Source of the DNA: Primulina eburnea
Lineage: Eukaryota; Streptophyta; Magnoliopsida; Lamiales; Gesneriaceae
DNA length: 64,000 nucleotides
Assembly (NCBI RefSeq): GCF_022965805.1
Contig: NC_133106.1
Span: 37,003,913 to 37,067,912, forward strand
Reading direction: 5' to 3'
In this document: one piece after another, positions 43,873 through 57,800 of the stretch
How the letters are laid out: each line of letters begins with the position of its first letter
Numbering within the stretch: the first letter of the stretch is position 1
Notes under the pieces: model-generated
What the model was told of the DNA's origin: nothing
The model's database searches: none
The model's input: only the letters and a program-made list of their open reading frames with translations
Position numbers and translations under genes: made by a program

Positions 43873-45021
43873 CACTATGTGAAAAAAGGCTTTTTACTTC
43901 GGATATTATCTGAAGTAATAGGGTAGTTAAGTGCCGAAGTATATGGACGTGAAGTAATAGATGACCTTTTACTTCATACAATAACCGAAGTTGTATGATT
44001 GAAAATACTGAAGTCTTTGGTACTGAAGTCTTTGGCCGGCTATCGTGTAACTAAATTACTAAATTTAGCGACGGAATTCATGTTACACACCGTCGCTATA
44101 TTGCGACGGAATGTTAAAACCGTCGCTAATTAGAGACGGAATGCATGTTAGAAACTGTCGCTAACTAGCGACGGTCTATGTATGAATTCCGTCGCTAATT
44201 TGTTCGGTAAAATAAAAAAAAATTAAATAATTTAATAAATCTGTTTTATTAATAGGTGCGGTAAAATAAAAAAATTTAATAATTTAATAAATTTGTGTTA
44301 TTAATTGATACAATCGTGTAAGAGATAAAAATTTTAAGTATTGTGAAGTGGTAAAATCGTGTAAGAAATTTAAATTTTAAGTGTTGTGAAGTTGTAAAAT
44401 CGTGTAAGTGAGAAAAAATTTTAATTGTAGTGAAGTGAAGTGGAAGAAATTGGTGAGAATTTATAAGTATTTATAGAGAGTGGTGGAAGAAAATGGAGGG
44501 AAAAATAGGCGGGAATGAATTTTTTTGAAACTGGCGACAACTTTATTAAAAACCGTCGCAAAAATTTGAATCGGCGACGGTTTAAATGGAGAGAAATATA
44601 CGCGGGGTGTAATTTTTTTTAAAATAAAACCGTCGCCAAATTTTAAATCGGCGACAGTTTTTATTTGACTGTCGCTAAAATTAGCGACAGGGTAAAGTAA
44701 ACTGTCGCCGATTTTAAATTTGGCGACGGTTGTTTAAACCGTCGCGACATTTAGCGACGGTTTATAAAAACCGTCGCATGGTTTACTCTTTTTACTTCGC
44801 TACGACGCATTTTCATTATTTTTTACTTCATCAAAATTGATATGCCGAAGTAAAATATAAAAAAAAAATATAGTGAAGCCCGTGTTTTTAAACATCCGAA
44901 GTAAAATATATTATTTTACTTCGCTTGTGTTATTAATGAAGTTATTGGTAACGTATTACTTCGTAATTTATATTTGCTGAAGTAACGTCTGGCGAAGTAA
45001 AATGTCATTTTTCACATAGTG
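43873..45021. mobile_element. Non-autonomous CACTA element, 1149 bp
   Basis: The element begins CACTATGTGAAAAA and ends TTTTTCACATAGTG, inverted repeats of at least 13 bp with the CACTA signature. The 3-bp duplication aat flanks it (43870-43872 and 45022-45024). Subterminal parts carry many TACTTC/GAAGTA words. The interior is full of the word GCGACGG and its complement CCGTCGC in both orientations. No transposase frame is present, so an autonomous relative elsewhere must have moved it. Confidence 0.85.
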
Positions 45022-45142
45022 AATTGATGGTTGAGACTGTGGTAAAATGCCGAATAAATATTGAACCGATAATTATTTAGGATATATTAAAAATAAATAT
45101 TGACATCATCTTATTCATATTGAATAGCTAGTTTTTATATTA

Positions 45143-45324
45143 GACAAAAACTTGTGTGAGACGGTCTCACGGGTTATTTTTTGTGAGATGTATCTCTTAT
45201 TTGGATCATCAATGAAAAGATATTACTTTTTATGCTAAGAGTATTAATTTTTATTGTGAATACGGTGTGGTTGACCCGTCTCACAGATAAAGATTCGTAA
45301 GACCGTCTCACAAGAGACCTACTA
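45143..45324 (-). mobile_element. Foldback MITE, copy 4 (182 bp)
   Basis: Same family as copies 1-3, in reverse orientation, and again exactly 182 bp. Flanks are tttatatta on both sides (45134-45142 and 45325-45333), a perfect 9-bp duplication. It lies 119 bp after the end of the CACTA element's target duplication. Confidence 0.82.
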
Positions 45325-45598
45325 TTTATATTATCTAAAAATGTCGAGGAATTTTCAAAAGTATCTTGTCATATATTATTAGTTTATTTTTTTAAAAAAA
45401 AATTATATACTAAATACTTTTAGAAAAGTTGTTTAATAATTTTATAACTAACTGTTTTAAATAATTTATTACACTAATAACATAGTTGATTCTATACTAT
45501 ATGGCTATTTATTAGACATGTGGCTAACTACAATAACAAAATCACATCAGATATATAGGGGGTAAAAAGGTTTAAATATATTGAAATATTGAATATTT

Positions 45599-45600
<2 letters not shown>

Positions 45601-45685
<85 letters not shown>
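45601..45685. repeat. Long AT microsatellite
   Basis: About 85 bp of uninterrupted AT. The length makes it prone to slippage and assembly error. Confidence 0.95.
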
Positions 45686-45687
<2 letters not shown>

Positions 45688-46889
45688 GTTCCAAGATTGG
45701 TAATATTTTCCTGCATTGTAGGATCCGAAACAAGCTGTCGCCTTGAAATAATTTATTAGTCAAATCGTGTTGAGCTAAATGTCTTTGTTCTATATGCCTT
45801 ACTCAACTAATTTTAGCAATTTATAAAAGGAAAAACCAATTAAATATATCTCTATATTTTAAATTTACGTATTTTTCTTTTGTAATTTAATCTATACATA
45901 CACTTCGATCACATGGTTTGAGTAAGTGACCTAATTTATGCCAAAGGGTTTTCAAACCGTCGAGTGATCAGTCGGTCTAATTGTATATATACTTTTTAAA
46001 ATTTCTTGAATCAACAACTCTAGTTTTTGTGAAGAATGTTGATATTGTATAACAAATAGTATATTTAAGTTAGATTTAACGAATTTTTTGAAAGAGGATA
46101 TAAAAATGCCTCTTAAAATTAATGTCTCCAAAATAGGTTGAAAGCCATGAATTCCTCTCCATTTTCTCCAAAAACTTTAAGGTCAATGTAGCAACAATAT
46201 ATTTCTTCACTTCAATTTTAATATTAAAAGATCAGAATATCAACATAGAATTTCAATAAATCAAAATATCCACACAAAAAACTTTGATTTTTAATTTACA
46301 AATACAAAATTGCGTAGGTATCGAATTTTATATTAGCATTAACAAAGACACCACCATTCAAAAAAAAAGGAAATTGGTTTATTTATGTGTTGTCCTAGTA
46401 TGTGATAACACCCACTTGACAAAACTAGTTAAAGGCATGCACACATTTGTCAATTACAAGTTACAACAAAAGTAAGGATGATAATGAGTCGGATTTTAGT
46501 ATTAAACTTCTTTCATTCAGAGCAGGTTAAAACCATGTCAAATGAGTTTTTGGTGTGGGTTCGAGTGGGTATCAGGTTTTGGTGAAACGGTAAGTGTTTC
46601 ATAAGATTGATATCAGAATCAATGTCATAGGTTTAATAATTATGAATTACAAGAAGTGTAATTATTGATAAAAAAAAATTTAGGGGTACAATAATTGTCT
46701 ATGATGGAAAAATAAAAACGTAACACTTGAACTGTTATTTTGATAAATTTGTCCCATATTCGAGTCATTTTTCGTAAGTTTCACACTCCTTAAATTAGTT
46801 TTTGTGAACTAATATTCCAAATCAATGTACGAGGTTCTAATAATTTCTAATACAAATTTACAAATTTTGACGTCACTTAATAATATAAT

Positions 46890-46891
<2 letters not shown>

Positions 46892-46935
<44 letters not shown>
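46892..46935. repeat. AT microsatellite
   Basis: About 44 bp of uninterrupted AT. Confidence 0.93.
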
Positions 46936-46937
<2 letters not shown>

Positions 46938-48471
46938 TGTTATAATAAAATATAACTAGGCAAAATGTTATGTATACATTGAGATATAATATTTTTTGTC
47001 ATATATATTTTGTTGAATAAATTATAGTCGTGTAACAATGTCTTCACGACCAATTTAAGTCATTCTCTCAAAAATCATATAATTAAACTAGCAATATTGT
47101 TGTTAATTATATTAATTAGGGGGTATAAAAATCTCTTGTGACATGTAAATGTATTTATAAATGCAATTATAAAAAATAAATAATGAAATTAGTCTTTTAA
47201 TTATATAATTTTGAAAAAAAAAATTTGATAGTCAAAATATAGATACGAAATTATAAATGATTCAATATTAAATTCATGAATAAAATTATCGCACCCTAAT
47301 ATAATGCTGACATTTTGCCGGTTAAGTCGATGCTATATGTGGGGCACTGTCCTCCACATGGTTTGGATGGACAAGACACACATATGTGATTTTAAAAAAA
47401 TTAGTGGATCTCATATATATATATATATGTGACTAAATTTGGACCTTTGATTCTATCATAAAGATAATACTCTTAAATGTAGGATGAAATCAACCCATTT
47501 TACAATATAATTTTCTTAAAAAAATTATTTACCGATCACGAGCGGTCGACAAAGACCAAGGAGAAAAGGATGGACGGAAGCATGGCCCATTACCAGATGC
47601 CACGTGGGACAAAATAAGCGGTCAATTTCCCAACATCACCATCGTTTCTGCCAAACACAATATATAGTCATTCAAATGTTAACAATTGATTCTTTAAAAA
47701 AATAAAAATAACAATTGATTATGATTTTAAAAAATACTAACCAATGTATTTATGATCTGATTGGCGATCAAATCAACATATTTTAAAATATTAATTCAAT
47801 CGATCGGATCGATTTAATCACACAATTAAATCAGAATTATAATATAGTATAATAAATAATATTGAAAATTAAAAATATCTTAAATGTGTATATAACAAAA
47901 AAAATATTTATCAAAATTTAAGATATAAGGAACAACATATCTATAATCAAAATATAAAATAATATATATACGAGTTCAAGTTCGATTCGAATCTCGAAAA
48001 TTTTAAAACTTTATAGTTCCAAAATAAGTACTTGAAAGCTTCGAATTTTATTTATTTAATATATAATTATATTATATTAAAAGAATATTAAAACTCGTGA
48101 GCGGTTCGCGAACTATCGAACAAAATAATTTGAGTTCAAGTTCGGCTCAAATCGATAAGCTCGAATACAAATCAAATATTTTTCGAGTCATAAACAAACC
48201 GAGTCGGTTCACGAACGGAGTGATTTCTAGAATCTATCTTAATCCAAGGTTGATATTTAAATTTGAAAATCTATTTGTAATAATAATAAATAAATAAATA
48301 AAAAACCTTCTCAGAGCTTTAAAAATAGCTATTGACTTAAGAAATACATAACGAAAATTTTGAAAATAAAAATATGATTATACAAATTAAAATCCATAAA
48401 AATCAATCGATGCCTAACTACGGTAAGCGATCCCAGCCGTCCATCCCCATCAGTCTCGAGCCTATTCACCC

Positions 48472-48479
48472 TTTAAATA
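48472..48479 (+). promoter_or_regulatory. TATA-like box of the REC/CLU gene
   Basis: TTTAAATA lies 355 bp before the ATG, followed by a purine-rich and then C/T-rich leader. The match to the TATA consensus is only fair. Confidence 0.4.
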
Positions 48480-48826
48480 CGGCCATCACAATTCACGTGT
48501 ATCTTGCAATTACCGTAGAGAGAGAAAAAGGCAAGTTTTCATTTTGCGTGAGGGAAGGAGAGGCCAGGATTCATTCACTCGAAATCATCTAGCCAAGAAC
48601 TCAACACCAAAACCCCTTATCCTATCTTCTCTTCCATAGCCAGCAGCTTCCTTCTTCCATCTTCAAACTAATATCTAACATCCTCTTTCTGTTGCCTTAT
48701 CTGCACTTGTTCTGATTAGCTTTGTTTCAGTACTCCATTCAACATTCCTTCTCAAATCAAATCAACGTTGATATATACTTATATAAACTCGAGTTTTCAA
48801 GTTTTTTTTCAGCTGATTTGCAGAAA

Positions 48827-51800
48827 ATGGCGCCGAGGTCATCTAAAGGAAAGGGGAACCACAAAGGTAAGACGACAGAGAAGAAGAAGAAGAAAGAGGA
48901 GAAAGGTTAGAAGTAATCTATGTTCTCTATTTTATTTTGAATTCGATTTTCGTTTTTCTTTTCCTGCTTAACTAATTCGTTTCTCTTCCCTTGTAGTTGT
49001 ACCTCATCTGCTTGAAATCGTTATCGTCACTCCCTATGATAGCCAAGTTGTTCTCAAGGTATTGGTCTATTTTCATTCGAATTTCATTCTTCACGTACGC
49101 CATGGTAAACTCCAAATTCATTATTCTAATTAAAAAAAAAAATTGAAATAAAATATTTATTCATTCAAAACCTGGTGTCCTTATTCGATGCTAGTGGATT
49201 CGCATGTTTCCAAACAAAATGCCAATGCGGTTACTAATTTGATATGTTTAAAATTCTATGATGATAAATAATATTTGACTCGATGGACTGACTGATCATC
49301 TCATGTGAAAATGAAGGGTATATCGACTGATAAAATAATCGATGTGAAGAAGTTGTTGGCTGCTAATGTGGAGACATGCCACTTCACAAACTATTCTCTT
49401 TCTCACGAGGTAAGCAAAGACAATGTTTGTAATCTCTGGATTTTTATATAAATCGAGTATTTAATTTAATTGTGTTTGTAATAATATATACCATTTTTCA
49501 TTATTAGTTATTTGTCATGTCAACTAAATACCCAAGATATTTATTTAGTGAACAATTTGTTCACGAAAGTCGTTCTTTTATCTGTTGTACGTCTATGTGG
49601 ATGATTGGAATAATCAATTCACGAAATCTAACTATTCATTGAAAATGTGTGACAGGTGAAGGGAGACAAATTGAATGACAAGGTTGAGGTTGCTAATCTG
49701 AAGCCTTGTTTGCTGAGAATGGTTGAAGGTAGGTTCAACTTTCACATGAACAGGTACAACACTAACGAGCTGCGTGGGCTGTTGGGGCTTTGATTTTTAA
49801 ATAAAATTAAATAAAAAACATTAGATTTTTCCTAAAAAAGATTCTTATTTTATAAAAGTTACGTATATAAAAAAGTATAAACTTAAACAAAAAATGTAAT
49901 GCCAAAAATTAAATTTTGTAAATGTTCAGTTTTATGAAAGTATTATAAAATATTTGTTATATTGTCAAATAATAATATTTTGAAAATTCGGTCGGTAAAT
50001 AAAACAAGAGAGATTTGCTTTCAAATCTTCAACATCATAGTTAAATGTATATCTGATCTGAAAAAATTTATATTGAATAGCATATATTAGTACCACATAT
50101 TTAATATTTTTTTATCAATTTTCATCCGAATAAAAACATGTGTCATTAATATCAAAATTCGTTATATATTTGGATACTCAAAACATATATTAGTGTCAAA
50201 TCTGGAAAATTTATACTCAAATATTATATATTCATAGGAGATTTGCAAGTTTTTGTACTGGATTTTCATCCGCAAAGACGTGTAAGGAATATTTTGAATC
50301 TTTAAAAATTATATATTATTGTCATATTTAAGATATTTAATTATAAAATATCATATATTTATTAAAAAAAGAGTAGAAACGTTTTTTTTTTGTTTAGTAA
50401 GAAAAATAATCCATCTGACAAGTATTTAACACACATTTAACGCTCATAAAACAATTATTACAAATGCATGGGGCCGTTCCGTTGAATAAGTAGATGGAAG
50501 GTATCTTGGGGAGAGCGGCAGCTGATGATACCCAAAATCAGTAACAGATGGCGACAATGTTATTTATTGTTTTCCAAATGTGCTTTTTCCAAAAAAAATA
50601 GCAAACTCCAAAGCTTTCGCAAATTTTTTGGCGAACTACGGGTAGTGTTCTACATTTGACCAGAAATTTCTCCATATTAACGGAAATGCCACTGCGTACA
50701 CAGAGGACTATACTGAGTCGTCGTTGGCATTTGCCCACGTACGGAGGCTCCTGGACATCTTCGCGTGCACCACACGCTTCTCCAAGCTTAAGGGCTACGG
50801 GGCGGAGTCCCGTTCGAAGAAAAACAAAATCCAGCCTAGCGCCACCGATGGAGAAGCAAGGTCCACGGAGAATCCGCCTCCTGCGATATCGGATTTTTAC
50901 GGGATGACGGCAATACATCCGACTCCGAGTCTCTCAGATTTCTATGAGTTCTTCTCTTTCTCTCAGCTATCCCCTCCAATTCTACGTGCGTTTATCTCTC
51001 TCCTTTTTCTGTCGAGGGATTTCATATTCTTTCCATCTTATTTGGTAATTATTTGGTAATTGCTTCTGATAAATGCAGATTGGAAAATAATGAAAATTAA
51101 AGACGGAGAAGCAAGGAAAGATGGCGATTACTTCGTAATGCAGGTGATTTTTTCTTCTTTGAGTTGAGTTAAACTCATTACCGGTCCCAAAATCTTTGAC
51201 GCAGATTCTCGGTATCGGGAAAGGTTATATTTTTTTGTAAAGAATTGCACGACTGAAGATTATGGCAACTGTCACACGATCATACCGAGCTAGTTGAAGG
51301 GTTTTTAGCAGTAAATCGAGTTGAGTTGGGGAGTAGAACAAATAATTTAATGTCCTTTTGGGTAAAATTTATATTTTTTAAAACTTTGCGCATGAAATTT
51401 TAAATTTTCTTTCTCAAATGAGTATACGCGATCAGTCATGACAGAGCGTCTGTTGCAGAATCAATAATTATACAATGTGAATGTAGATTAAGATATGCAA
51501 TGGGAAGATCGTACAAGTGATAGCATCTATGAAAGGATTCTACACTGTGGGGAAACAACTTTTGAGGAGCCGTTCCTTGGTGGATCTTTTGCAACAGCAA
51601 AGCCGAGCTTTTGCCAATGTGAGTTATCTTCGGCCTCAACCTCACTGACACTTTTGATAACGAGCCGGAGCAAGTAGTTAAATGCTGCTTCCGAACTCAT
51701 GAGCTGGCATGTGTATTGAGCAAGTCAAGTTTGTTTGGGAGTTAAAAATTTATTGAGATGTTACCGAAAGACCCTTCAATTTTTTGTAGCGGTTGTTAAC

Positions 51801-54800
51801 AAAATAGGTAATTTATAAAAGAATGCTACCACATCTATCAAATCAAATAATATAATAGATAGTAATATCGTACTTGCAGGCGTATGCATCCTTGATGAAA
51901 GCATTTGTAGAACACAATAAGGTAAATTTCCATTCGGACAAAGCAAATGTTATCCAAATTGAAATTAAGCATTTAAGAGGAATGAGTCGGCATGATGCTC
52001 TTTTCAGTTTGGCAACCTTCCATACGGATTCCGTGCGAATACCTGGCTTCTCCCTCCGTCTGTCGCTGATTCAGTTTCAAACTTTGTTCCCTTGCCGGCA
52101 GAGGATGAGAGTATGGGAGGAAATGGTGGAGGCCATGGACGATTTGGAGAGTATGACAGTAGACCATGGGCAACAGACTTTGCAATATTGGCAAGCATGC
52201 CTTGCAAAACTGAAGAAGACAGGGTGATTCGAGATAGAAAGGCGTTTTTGGTTCATAATCTTTTTCTTGATGTTTCGATATTTAAAGCTGTTTCAGCTAT
52301 ACAGAAAGTGATCGATTACACTCCACAGCGCGACACAAATTTCAGTCCTGGTTCAGTCGTGCATGAGAGTCGCATCGGTGACCTTTCAATTATTGTCAAA
52401 AGAGATGACGCAGACGCAAGCTTGAAATCTGGATCCAAGATTTTAGGCAGTATTACATTCAATGAATCTGCTAATGAAGTTTCTCGAAGAAATCTACTAA
52501 AAGGTGTAACTGCAGATGAAAATGTAGTAATACATGTGAGTTGACTTTTACCTCTTATGACGCAACTTTATTCACTAACCTACTTTGATTGTAGAAGGAG
52601 TATTAGAATAGCTTGGCTGTACATGAGAAGTGTGATTCCAGTTATCTCATGCATCATAATTCCGGTTCTTACATCTTTCGGTATATATGGCCATGGTTGC
52701 TTTTCACTGCCCACTTTACTAAAAACTATCATCATCAGCCTATGTATGCATTTTTTCCTGATCATATTAAAGGTCATTAGCTTGGTAATGGTGGAATGTT
52801 CCATATGGCGTATTATCGGATTGTGAATACATTCAGATAATCCATCATTTCATATGAAATAGTCAAATACTCCTTATATAATTATTTATCAATGCATAGC
52901 TTTTAAAGAACTACCATACTTCTTTGTGATGCTTAATTTCTTTTCTCGCCATAAACCAAAAAACTGGCATTTCAGTTAAATGGTGGAATTATATTGCGTT
53001 CCTTGTCAATCAATGGAATTTAAACTTCTTCAGTTTCCTTCCAATTTTTAAAAGAAATTCTGTAGAATCCTCTTCCATAGTCTTTTGCGGGCATATCATT
53101 AATCACTAGCATGCTTTGGGTAACGGGTAACCTATTTCTTTTCTGTGCTGCATGCGAAGTTCAAGCATTCTAATGCCGGGCCAATTATGGTGTGATAATG
53201 ATACATGTGCTATATATGGCAGGACATTTCTTCCTTGGGTGTAGTTGTTGTCAGGCAGTGTGGCTACACTGCAACTGTCAAGGTCAATGGAGATGTTAAA
53301 AAGGGTAGGAGTTGTATGCAAGATATTGAAATTGAGGAGCAACCCGATGGTGGCAGCAATGCACTTAACATCAACAGGTTTTGTTACTTATCTTTGTGTG
53401 GTTGCGAATGTGAATTTAATGGTTTGACTGCAATTAGTTTGAAAAACCAAAGTCATGAATGATCAGAATAGGTATATAAACATTTCCTCTTTAGTCATCC
53501 ATTTTTTGTATCAGTGGTACGGTCGATTATGAGAAAACTTGGTTTACAGATGTGCTTAGAGTGGGCGTCGTAAGTCTTTGAACGGGTATAATTGAACTGA
53601 TGTCAAAGATAATTTAGTACTTTACCTGGATAACCAACTAGCATAGATTACAGGGTTTTTCGTCGGCATTAGCATCTTTTCAGGGGGTTAACAAGGAATA
53701 ATTCGTTTTTTGAAATTTGTTAGCTAAGTGCTTCGCCTTGTAATTTATGTAACTCTGAGCTATTCTGTTCTCTGGAAAAGTTTTTGGTATAAATGAATGT
53801 ATTTTTTGAGTTACGCTCTGGATTGTTGCTTATCAAAATTTATATTTATAATGAGGTTTGTATTCTATTTTTATCTAGGATATTTGAATTATGTTGTTGA
53901 ATTGCTTATAACTCGAAACTGTTGAAAAAGTCGGTTGCCTCTCTGTTGGTGAAATCAGTCATCATATATAAAAATAACTGATGCCTTGTTTTTTGACAGT
54001 TTAAGGGTAATTCTCATGGATCCATGTTCTGAAGCATCCGTCGGAGGCCAGGCTCTTCAACCTCATTTAAGGGATGTTGAAAGTTCAAGATGTCTGGTCC
54101 AGAAAGTTATTAAAGAGGGTCTGAAAAGGTTAGTGGACAATCCTGCTATAACCGAAAGTTGTATCAGATGGGAACTTGGTTCTTGTTGGGTGCAGCATCT
54201 ACAAAAGCAGGAAACACCTGCAGATAACAAATCTGGAGATCACGAGGATGACAAGAAGACTGAATCAGTGGTCAAAGGACTTGGGAGAAAATTTAAAATG
54301 CTAAAGAAGAGGGAAGAGAGAACACCTAGTGATGGTAGTAAGGTTGAAGCAAATGATGCTGATGCCAGCGATCTACACATGGATAGCAACATGGGAGAGA
54401 TAAATACCTGTGATTCTGACGGTGTAGTGGACTTGCTGAAATATGTTCCTCAAGAGGCCTTTTCACGTTTGAAAGAAACTGGGATTGGCCTTCATACAAA
54501 GGTATTGCTTCAATATTATGTATCATTCACATGGGCAAGAAATAGTGCGTAATGGTTCCCTCTTGCTTCCTTCGAAGCCAAATCCTGGGGTCCAAGATAC
54601 AAAGGCCTAAAGGCATTTTGAAAGGATGGGATGACTGATATCTTTTGATGCATGTAAAAAGCCTTCCTGTCAGTGCTCAACAAGAAATGTTATCTCTAGA
54701 AAATTATTTTTGATGTTTTCTTTCACAACAGTTATAGTGACTTTTGAGTATGGTCGAGATTGAGTCATTTGATTTCCTCTTTGACAAAATGAGGATTGAA

Positions 54801-57800
54801 TAATATTTCACCATTTCTCCTCTAAGGGCTGTCTGAATTGGTGAAGTAGTGGAGCGTCTGACTAATAGTCAGGAGTTTACTTCCCTCTACCAACTTTTTC
54901 TTAGGCGAGCCTATCGCACAGGGTTTGTCTAGTGCGGTTTACCTGGATAGCGTGGTTTGCAGGTTATTGCATTAACCCGGGGTCAACCCAGTACGTGTCA
55001 AATCGTCATAAAAAAATCATCACTTCCTCGAAAATGTATTCTAATGCCTTTAAGACGTTGTGCTGTTGTCTCCTATTGTGAGTAGCTCTATGGGATGATG
55101 ATATAGATTTTCTATTGCTTGTTATTTGTTCAATGGTAGGCTTCCATTTAGATGCAAAATTTCATGATTAGCCTGCATATTGAGGGGCAAGGACTCAGTG
55201 ATTTAAGTATTTGACCCCTCCCAATGTAATACAGCTGTAGTTTCTCTCAGATTAACTTGTTTGATTCTGTAAGAATAAGAACTTCTGCTCATTATCATTT
55301 CCAAACATAATTCAATTGCTTTTGTTCTATTAATTCATTGTTACAACTCGCAGTCAGTGGACGAGCTGATCGAGATGGTGCACACGTATTATGTTGATGT
55401 AGCTCTGCCTAAGCTGGTATTTATTTCATTACTAGTTCAAATTGATACGACTATGGGAGCACCACCTTTGGTTTGCGACAAATGTTGTAGCAATAACTTT
55501 TTTTTTCAGGTGATGGACTTTGCCTCACTTGAACTTTCTCCAGTTGATGGTCGTACACTGACTGACTTCATGCATCTTAGAGGGTTACAAATGCGCTCCT
55601 TAGGCCGCGTGGTGAGTGAATAATATCTTTGTCCGTGTGTGTTTGGGTGGTTGTTCTTTTATCCTCTGGATGATTGTCTTTGGAATTAATTGTATTGCTT
55701 GAACCAGGTTGAACTTGCTGAGAAGCTTCCTCATATACAGTCTCTTTGTATACATGAGATGATTGCTCGAGCTTTTAAGCGTGTAATTCGAGCTGTTATT
55801 GCCTCTGTTCAAAGTAAAGATACTCTGTCCACTGCAATTGCCTCGACCTTAAATTTCTTGTTTGCCTCTAACAATGTCGGGGATAATGGCCTCGATGATC
55901 AAATTCTCAAACTGCAATGGCTGCGAATATATTTGGAGAAAAGATTTGGTTGGAGAATGAGAGATGAATTCCAACATTTGAGAAAGCTATCAATTCTCAG
56001 GGGACTTTGTCACAAGGTACTAACTGATAATTTATCTTATTTCCTTATTAACCTACGAATATTTGTTGAATTCCTGTTCTTTAGATTGGATTAGAGTTGG
56101 TTCCTAAAGACTATGATTTGGAAAGCTCTACGCCATTCAAGAATTCTGATATCATCAGTATAGTGCCAGTCTGCAAGGTCCGAGCATACTCCATAAATTT
56201 GAATTTTTATTTATGTTTTTCTTTGACTGATTATCTGAATGATTGCATAATTTCTTTTACTTCATGATGTACAGCATGTAGGTTGCTCTTCTGCTGATGG
56301 GAGAACTCTACTTGAGTCATCCAAGATTGCTCTAGACAAGGGAAAGCTAGAAGATGCTGCTAACTATGGGACAAAGGTACCAAAATTGTCAGTCGTGTTT
56401 CAAGTGTTCTGCAACTTTTCATGTCCTCATAGTTGAATCTGGTTTTGACTTTGGAACTTAAGGCTCTGGCAAAGATGATTGCTGTTTGTGGTCCCTATCA
56501 TCGTACAACTGCATGTGCTTACAGTCTTCTAGCTGTTGTTCTATACCACACTGGAGATTTTAATCAGGTAGGACTATTTTTCAGCTTCACTTGGTTATAA
56601 AGCTATATATTGTTTGACTGAATACTGTATATATCTGCCTCTCCGAGGAAACGACACAAACTTTACAGATGTACAAGTTGTATAAAAGAATGATTATGTA
56701 ATGCCATGGAGCGTAGGTTAAGATTTATTGCATCATGAAACATCAAGATGCTGGTTTCCTTTAGAAAGCTGATGCCATGACATATAGGAGACCTGCCTAG
56801 TTAATTTTGTCTGCTATGGTCTCGTCCAGGCTACTATATATCAGCAAAAGGCATTAGATATCAATGAGAGGGAGCTGGGGCTTGATCATCCCGACACGAT
56901 GAAAAGCTATGGCGATCTATCTGTGTTTTACTATCGTCTCCAACACATTGAATTGGCTTTAAAGTAAGTTACACAGATTCTTTGTAGTAAGGAAACTTCT
57001 TATCATTGATTCACATGTCTATTTTGCTTTATGTCATGAATCCAAAAGTTGTTTAAGGTTTATCTTTGAATGCAGTATATTTTCAATCGTGTGAGGCTCC
57101 TTGCTGAGTCAGATTTTATTTTAGTATTGATGTTATCTTCTTCAGTTTCATACATTAAAATTTTCGTGATCAAACTATGACTTGTGATTCTGTGGGTATA
57201 CGTCTTAACTATTTCGATTTTCTCACCGATGAAAAATTTACCGCGTTTTGGTTGGTTTTTTCCATTTACCCCGCTTTTGTCTATTTTTGTATGGCCAAAA
57301 TATTTCTCCTCATTCCTGGTTCTTAAACTCACCCGCCTTAATTGTTATTAACTTGGGCAGATATGTCAATCGTGCTATGTACCTTCTTCATTTTACGTGT
57401 GGGCTGTCTCACCCAAACACTGCAGCTACTTACATCAACATTGCTATGATGGAAGAAGGTATCGGAAATGTTCACGTCGCTCTCAGATATTTACACGAAG
57501 CACTTAAGTGCAACCAGAGATTATTAGGAGCAGATCACATACAGGTCTGTCCAGCGTCACTTTATCCCTTGACACATACACAACTCCATTAATTTATGGC
57601 TCATACTGGCACAAAATTAAATGTACACATTTCATTGGATCTCCCTGACTGCACGATCAGCTTACAACAATGAAACAGCTTTAAAAGCATGATATATCAT
57701 ACCCATGAATTACTAAAAAAATATAATCTATGACTATGACTAATATGACGCTGTATGTGACAGACTGCTGCTAGCTATCACGCCATAGCAATTGCACTTT

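Larger units (their letters stand above)
40801..48826. other. Transposon- and microsatellite-rich gap
   Basis: No complete gene is supported over 8 kb. Recognised contents are an exon-like segment on the minus strand (42198-42313), a CA tract, a CACTA derivative, a MITE copy and two long AT tracts. From about 47.5 kb the sequence is mainly AT-rich until the REC gene promoter at 48.4-48.8 kb. Confidence 0.5.

Noticed and set aside
44040..44780. CRISPR-like array of GCGACGG words
   Set aside because: The words are short, irregularly spaced and in both orientations inside a CACTA element of a plant genome.
45572..45763. Tyr-Ile repeat peptide frames
   Set aside because: Translation of the AT microsatellite only.
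50538..50918. 126-codon minus-strand frame
   Set aside because: It is the antisense shadow of REC exon 5.
51874..52227. 117-codon frame overlapping REC exons 8-9
   Set aside because: It reads through the intron between exons 8 and 9 in the wrong frame; the spliced frame gives the conserved [13 protein letters not shown] block.
54826..54900. Possible tRNA gene
   Set aside because: The A/B-box-like words are decayed and no cloverleaf can be drawn; the downstream body fits a SINE.
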